Positions 59,490 to 64,000 of a DNA stretch of 64,000 nt are shown here, one piece after another. The DNA comes from Episyrphus balteatus. Its lineage: Eukaryota > Arthropoda > Insecta > Diptera > Syrphidae. The stretch lies in the NCBI RefSeq assembly GCF_945859705.1, contig NC_079135.1:120471551-120535550 (forward strand), in the 5' to 3' direction. The position numbers and the translations under genes were made by a program. The stretch's first letter is position 1; every line of letters begins with the position of its first letter. Below the pieces are notes generated by a model. It worked only from the letters and a program-made list of their open reading frames with translations. It was not told the DNA's origin and did no database searches.

Positions 59490-60292
59490 AGGTCTGTTTG
59501 GTTTCTTTTTGCACAAAAATATGAAACCTGTCAAATTTTAAGGAGTGGGGATGAAATTCTCTCAGAGAAAGAAAAATTGTGTAAAAGTACCCAAACGCTT
59601 TTGGCACAAAATTTTCTGCTACTTTTTCTACAACAACAAAAATGTAAACAACAACACCAATTGAAAAAAAAAAATAAAGAAAGGAAAAATATCAAAACAT
59701 TTTGTTTTGTTTTACGAACACTTTTTTTTTGTTCATTTTTTCATAAATCATTTATAAAATAAAGCACTTCTTAACCATTAAAACACAAAAAAATAAAAAT
59801 AAAAACACAAAACATAGCCACATCGCCATGTTTGTACTTTGTTTTGTGCATTAAAAAATGTAAACACAAATAAAAAAAAAAAAAGAAATGAATAATATTA
59901 AAAACACTTTGTTTTATTTTTGAAACACTTTTTTTATTATTTTGTTCATAAAATATTAATTTGTTTTGAGCATTACATAAACGAAATAAATAAAAAAAAA
60001 AAACAAGAAAAAAGTCACGCCGCCATGTTTGTAGTTTGTTTTGTTTATGTTGTGCGACAAGAAAAAAATAAAGAAAAACAGAGAAAGCACTACCTTTGAC
60101 AGATTTCAGATTTTTGTCCGAAGAAACTTTTTGGGCAGAAAATCGCAAGAAGGGGAAATTTTTTTCTCTCTCGCGGCCATCTTTTTTGTGAAAAAATGCA
60201 CAATTTCGGAGTACCCAAACAGGAATTGGGTTGAAAATGTTGAAAAAAGTTGAAATATTTCTGTTTTAGGCAGTACCCAAACAGACCTACTG
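59490..60292. repeat. A/T-rich segment with short inverted ends and internal tandem units
   Basis: The left end taggtctgtttggtt and the right end acccaaacagaccta are inverted repeats. Between them are two or three imperfect units: cgccatgtttgtactttgtt (59826) and cgccatgtttgtagtttgtt (60021) share order with nearby aacacttt/tgttcat blocks. Frames at 59771-60359 run through these simple units and are not supported as genes. No target duplication was found. Confidence 0.45.
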
Positions 60293-60934
60293 TGCGTCTT
60301 GGGAACCTGCAAGTCTTTTTACTCGCTTGAAGAAATCCCCATGCCTCGTCGTTCCACAAGTATTTTCATTCTCAATGTATCTGTGAGTATACTGTAAGAA
60401 TCTAATGTTACAACATTGAGCGTCAAAACAGGCAAGTGTGTGCCGGGGTTAAAGGTCGCCAGACATGCACATTTTCAAAAGTTTCCTGATTCTTAACTCA
60501 AGTTCCTATTCAGTAAATGGACCTTAGTATCCGTTATAACAAAAACTTTTGAGAACACTATTTTTAATTAAAAGTAACATTAATTAAAAATTGTTTTATA
60601 AATTTTCTTCAGCACCTAGATTAAAAAAAAAAAAAAGAAAAACCAAAACAATTAAAATGAGAAATTAAAAAAATACATAGCTATTTTTTTTATACCTATC
60701 TTTAGTGTCCGACCGAAGGTCGATTTTCAGCCGAAGCTGAAGCCTAAGCCGAATTATTAGACTGAAAGAAAATCTTCGGCCGAAGCCTAAGGTTGAAAAA
60801 AGTCAAGAATTCTCCTTACCAAATGGATAAAAATATTATTTTTATTTATTTATTTATGGTGACACACATGTGTTTTGAAATTTTTGAATACCTACCGAAG
60901 AAAAGATTGCAATTTTTTCTTCGGGACCGTAACA
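60293..60934. other. Non-coding stretch with a CCGAAG-rich patch
   Basis: Near 60712-60790 the hexamer ccgaag or close variants recur (gaccgaaggtcg, gccgaagctgaagcctaagc, cggccgaagcctaag), giving a locally G/C-rich patch without a reading frame. Nothing else is recognised. Confidence 0.4.
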
Positions 60935-61520
60935 TGGGGTTACTTTGCTCCTTTTTTTTTCACTATTTTTAGAAAACCTCTTAAAAATGTTAGAGACATT
61001 TTTGTATCTATTTTTTTTTTCTTTTAATTCATTGATAAGACATGAAATAATGCATTATTTATAAAAAAAACATTCAAATAACAGTACAAATATTTTGTTT
61101 TTTGAGTTGAAAAGTGGGGCAAAGTAGTCCAAGGGACGGGGTTACTTTGCTCTACCTGAAGTTTTTAACTATACTGCCTGTATTTAAAGAGCTGGAGCAA
61201 AGTTAGTATTGTATTTTAAAAGCCCTGGATCAAAGCTGCAAATCTCTAAGAAAAAAAATTTGTAGGTACACACACAACTTTTTTTTTTACAAAAAACAAA
61301 ACAGCCTCTTTAATTTCATTAATTGATTATAAATAAATACGAATTTAAAGAAAAAAAAGAGAAAACTTCATTAATTTAACCAAAGTAAGTTTAAAATAAA
61401 CATAAATAACAATTTAACAAACGAAAAAATAGTTCACTTTTAAAAACAATAAAAACATACATAGAATTAAAAACACATTGAATTATAAAAATAAATTGCT
61501 CCTGAAGCAAAGTAACCCCA
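60935..61520. repeat. Element with inverted ends TGGGGTTACTTTGC
   Basis: The left end tggggttactttgctcc and the right end gaagcaaagtaacccca are inverted repeats. The same phrase occurs internally at 61138-61153 (cggggttactttgctct), and an inverted partial form is at 61113-61120. ACA occurs next to both ends and may be a short duplication. No coding capacity. Confidence 0.5.
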
Positions 61521-61886
61521 ACACAAAAAAAAACTGCTTAGTCACATAAAAAAAATGCAGTAATTATTATTTATAAATTAAACAAACAAATGACAAGCGC
61601 AGAGTAATAACAAAATAATATCATAACTAGAATATTTGTACTTACTTTGTCAATTATCACACAACTGGTTTTACACACCAAATTTTTCACCACAAAAAAA
61701 AAACACGAATTTGTTTGTTACCTCATAAGTCATAACTTTGGACTGAGTGGACGAATTTTGATAATTCTTTTTGTATTGGAAAGCTGTTGGTTGCAATGTT
61801 CATTTTAATTTCGTTCAGTTCTGGCCATAGCAACTATTAGAAAACCCATAACCCATTATTAGTTCTACTTTTTCTTATAGAACCTA

Positions 61887-63736
61887 TAGGCTATTGATTA
61901 TGTCGAAAAAAAACAGGGTAATAAGGAACTAAGACGTTCACGGGTTTTTATTGCAGGCATTGTTCAATGGATTATAAAAGAACATAAAACCGCGGAGTGC
62001 TATTAAATGAGAGGGTGGAAACTGAAGATAGGGGTGTAAAATCCAACTTTTTGGTTTTTCCAATATATCTCATAAACCGAGCAAAATTTTAATATATTGC
62101 TCTCAAAACTTTTAGTAGAGAATTGAATTTCCTATTAGAATAATGTTTTTTAAAAATTGAAAAAAAAAAATTTCCATACCAAAATAGTCGAAACAATCAT
62201 AAAAAAAATATCAAAAAAATCGATTTTTTGAGTTTTTTTGCTTTTTTACTTGTACATTTTTTTTGGGTTGAGATAACATTAACATTGCTCCAAAGAAAAA
62301 AAGAAGATTAAATTTCCTTCAAAATGCTGTACTCACTAAATTTTTTCATTGAAAATTAACCGAAGTATGGCCATTTTAATATATCTTTTTTTCACATTTT
62401 TAGTTTTACTCAAGTAAAACAGAAACATTTGAGGGGAAAGTACGATAACTTAAGCACCAAGAACTGATAATGAGATTTTGTAGAGGGGTTAAATACAATC
62501 ATTGTTTACTATGGGAGGGGGGGTCTATGTCCCCCCGTTTTGGCGGGAGGGGCAATTTTCTAAAAAAAATACTTAAAATAAAAAAAAATTATTAAAAAAC
62601 AACGGCAACACTTACAGTTTTGATTGATACTTTTTTCAAAAGCTAGAATTATAAACTTAATATTAATTTTAAAATGAAGTTATTTTAATCAATTGTTTTT
62701 GAAATAAACCAGTGATTCCGATAAAGAAAGTATTTTGTCTATTTTTGAATTTTCTCAAAAAGTAGAAGGCATAGGAACATTATGATTTTCATGATTTGAT
62801 AAGAAATCAATTAAGGCAGTTTACTTTGTCGATCAATTTCGTATTGAATTCCACAATCTTTGTTTAAATTGTACTCAATGTGCTTTTTAAACTTTTTTTT
62901 TTCACAAGTTTTGACTTTGAAATCAAGTATTTCAAAAACAATTGATTAAAATAACTTCATTTTAAAATTAATATTAAGTTTATAATTCTAGCTTTTTAAA
63001 AAAGTATCAATCAAAACTGTAAGTGTTGCCGTTGTTTTTTAATAATTTTTTTTTATTTTAAGTATTTTTTTTAGAAAATTGCCCCTCCCGCCAAAACGGG
63101 GGGACATAGACCCCCCCTCCCATAGTAAACAATGATTGTATTTAACCCCTCTACAAAATCTCATTATCAGTTCTTGGTGCTTAAGTTATCGTACTTTTCC
63201 CTCAAATGTTTCTCTTTTACTTGAGTAAAACTAAAAATGCGAAAAAAAGATAGATTAAAATGGCTATACTTCGGTTAATTTTCAATGAAAAAAATTTGTG
63301 AGTACAGCAATTTGAAGGAAATTTAATCTTCTGTTTTTCTTTGGAGCAATGTTTATGTCTATCTCAACCCAAAAAAAATTTACAACTAAAAAAGCAAAAA
63401 AACTCAAAAAATCAATTTTTTTGATATTTTTTTTATGATTGTTTCGACTATTTTGGTATGGAAATTTTTTTTTTCAATTTTTAAAAAACATTATTCTAAT
63501 AGGAAATTCAATTCTCTACTAAAAGTTTTGAGAGCAATATATTAAAATTTTGCTCGGTTTATGAGATATATTGGAAAAACCAAAAAGGGGGCTTTTACAC
63601 CCCTATCTTCAGTTTCCACCCTCTCATTTAATAGCACTCCGTGGTTTTATCTTCTCTTGTAACCCATTGAACGATTCCCGCAATAAAAACCCGTGAACGT
63701 CTTAGTTCCTTTCTAAATGACATAATCAATAGCCTA
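61887..63736. mobile_element. 1.85-kb foldback element with about 800-bp arms
   Basis: The left arm (61887-62706) and right arm (62928-63736) are near-perfect reverse complements around a 221-bp centre. They begin taggctattgattatgtc and include agaccccccct/gggggggtctat and aacggcaacacttacagt blocks. The core around 62510-62620 matches 7600-7715 in the foldback at 7067, so the two belong to one family. No transposase frame and no clear target duplication. Confidence 0.8.
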
Positions 63737-64000
63737 CTAGCAGATTTGTGGAGAAGGAAATTGAATTTATTTTTTTTGTACATGTTTTATTCTTCAAAGT
63801 CTCACGGTCTCATATAAAAGCTTGAATTTTTTACTTTGAATTGTTGGGAAAAACATAAAAATGCACACGATAGTTTTAGCGTTATCTGTCAATAAATTGC
63901 ACTTCATTTTTTTAATGATAAATTTTCAAGAAGAGGTAAATAAACTCCGTTTCAATTTTAGTCTGTTTTCCTTACATACTTCATTAATGTTCATTTACTT
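63737..64000. other. AT-rich non-coding stretch to the window end
   Basis: No exon or element is recognised. Confidence 0.35.

Noticed and set aside
59771..60359. Overlapping frames of 68-125 codons on both strands
   Set aside because: They follow A/T-rich simple repeats and inverted ends of a repeat segment.
49499..64000. Vav DH-domain exon
   Set aside because: No + strand frame here resembles the start of a DH domain, so the remainder of Vav is assumed to lie beyond the window.
1..64000. CRISPR arrays, operons, rRNA
   Set aside because: Repeats found are transposon-like or microsatellites; spliced genes and base composition mark eukaryotic DNA.

Overview
The window looks like intronic and intergenic DNA of a fly (Diptera). 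It is very AT-rich, has short introns inside a small intact gene, and carries exons of a Vav guanine-nucleotide exchange factor whose reading frame I recognise as Drosophila-like. The introns are far longer and more transposon-laden than I would expect in Drosophila melanogaster. I cannot name the family or species. No rRNA, intact tRNA or CRISPR is visible.

Two genes are well supported. (1) Three consecutive, phase-compatible + strand exons of Vav at 41233-41414, 48499-48573 and 49066-49498 encode the second half of the calponin-homology (CH) domain and the tyrosine-containing acidic region. The first CH exon(s) and all DH, PH, C1, SH2 and SH3 exons were not found, so the gene appears to run off the window, at least on the right. 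(2) A complete three-exon minus-strand gene at 57263-56151 encodes a 326-residue Myb/SANT-like (trihelix-type) putative DNA-binding protein. If Vav continues to the right, this gene lies inside a Vav intron on the opposite strand. A third, weaker call is a + strand terminal exon at 12006-12089 followed by a poly(A) signal; its gene is unknown.

Nearly everything else is mobile-element debris, much of it foldback (hairpin-forming) DNA. Boundary-defined elements are: a Transib-like element (37297-39086) with a 5-bp duplication and ends that read as a 12-RSS and a 23-RSS; a hAT-like foldback element (28430-29769) with an 8-bp duplication, and a truncated relative at 50050; two piggyBac-like MITEs with TTAA duplications (6249-6737, 31010-31524); a Tc1/mariner-like element (47245-48094) and a pogo/Tigger-like MITE (44628-44853), both with TA duplications; and a 1.4-kb TIR element (7716-9119) nested inside a larger foldback (7067-9697). 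Other families are defined by copies within the window: a 1-kb element at 17050 and 41622 (inverted), a 0.6-0.8-kb element in four copies (12747, 22931, 24139, 35991), and a composite element at 2229 and 31717 with a fragment at 58610. Decayed non-LTR retrotransposon pieces lie at 1802 (RNase H region) and in a palindrome at 18323-18872 (reverse transcriptase).

Layout: 1-12 kb repeats; 12 kb possible terminal exon; 12.7-41 kb repeats, with the Transib-like element at 37-39 kb; 41.2-49.5 kb Vav exons with a transposon-filled 7-kb intron; 49.5-56 kb intron or flank; 56-57.3 kb Myb/SANT-like gene; 57.3-64 kb repeats ending in a 1.85-kb foldback. All calls come from reading the sequence by eye and from recalled family knowledge; no database search was run.
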